From: SAR116 cluster bacterium | GTDB lineage: Bacteria; Pseudomonadota; Alphaproteobacteria; Puniceispirillales; UBA1172 | Length of the DNA: 6,182 nt | Reading direction: 5' to 3' | Assembly (NCBI GenBank): GCA_002691725.1 | Contig: NZIT01000073.1 | Coordinates: 1-6,182 of the forward strand | Part shown: piece after piece, positions 6,076 to 6,182 of the stretch | Layout: each line of letters begins with the position of its first letter | How positions within the stretch are numbered: the stretch's first letter is position 1 | Program-made: the position numbers and the translations under genes | Notes under the pieces: model-generated | Database searches by the model: none | What the model was told of the DNA's origin: nothing | The model's input: the letters and a program-made list of their open reading frames with translations, nothing else

Positions 6076-6182
6076 ATGTCCCCACATCAGCAGGATAGCC
6101 CCGCTAGCTCCGCGCATAAGCGAGAGTTAACCCATCAATCCGCAACATCTCTAATCCCAGCTAATATGTATTGTTTGCTGGC
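6076..6182 (+). CDS. Start of an unrecognised protein (3' end cut off by window)
   Basis: An ATG at 6076 opens a frame that runs 35 codons to the right edge without a stop. AGGG (6066-6069) lies 6 nt before the ATG, a spacing like that of the preceding gene. It starts 26 nt after the dehydrogenase stop on the same strand with no terminator between, so co-transcription is likely. The visible residues are polar and low in complexity at first (MSPHQQDSPASSAHKRE) and then more hydrophobic (SLIPANMYCLLA). No signal peptide or domain can be recognised. Position suggests a partner in the same acyl-CoA pathway, but nothing in the sequence confirms it, and a 35-codon open stretch could also be chance. 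Confidence 0.5.
   Translation, partial: MSPHQQDSPASSAHKRELTHQSATSLIPANMYCLL

Noticed and set aside
1..6182. CRISPR arrays, insertion sequences, tRNA or rRNA genes, prophage genes
   Set aside because: No regularly spaced repeats, transposase motifs, terminal inverted repeats or structural RNA sequences were seen; gene order and composition are even throughout.

Overview
This 6.2 kb window is a compact, moderately AT-rich stretch of bacterial chromosome with two divergent transcription units. Protein character suggests a Gram-negative bacterium: a Sec signal peptide on a periplasmic binding protein, a ProXVW-type betaine importer, a sterol-desaturase-family membrane oxygenase and an acyl-CoA dehydrogenase. 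An alphaproteobacterium, plausibly a marine heterotroph of the SAR116 kind, would fit this mix and the base composition. That placement is inferred from general gene character; the window contains no rRNA or other taxonomic marker.

Minus strand, in transcription order from 4564 to the left edge: a ProX-like periplasmic binding protein (3608-4564); a 116-nt gap holding a perfect 10-bp hairpin and a 9-bp tandem repeat; a ProV-like ATPase (2430-3491); a ProW-like permease (883-2433) whose start overlaps the ATPase stop in ATGA; and, 28 nt further on, a sterol desaturase/fatty acid hydroxylase family protein running off the left edge (854 to <1). The first three genes make a complete importer for a quaternary-ammonium or related compatible solute (betaine, choline, carnitine, DMSP or TMAO type). 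The desaturase is probably co-transcribed with them.

Plus strand: after a 306-nt AT-rich divergent intergenic region come an acyl-CoA dehydrogenase (4871-6049) and, 26 nt downstream, the start of another co-directional reading frame with a good ribosome binding site that leaves the window at the right edge. The layout is compatible with uptake of a zwitterionic solute on one side and CoA-linked oxidation on the other, but nothing in the sequence proves the two halves share a substrate.

The main points for a second look are: (i) the permease has about 215 extra N-terminal residues made of a DUF2628-like membrane module interrupted by a charged coiled coil; (ii) the ATPase has only a short CBS-like tail instead of the usual tandem CBS pair; (iii) the binding protein has TPHH where many relatives have an aromatic residue, so the substrate is uncertain; (iv) the acyl-CoA dehydrogenase lacks the usual C-terminal catalytic glutamate but has a glutamate at the helix-G position used by isovaleryl- and long-chain acyl-CoA dehydrogenases; (v) the hairpin between proX and proV probably sets the binding protein to transporter ratio. 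I found no clear evidence of an entirely new system, mobile element, CRISPR array or RNA gene.
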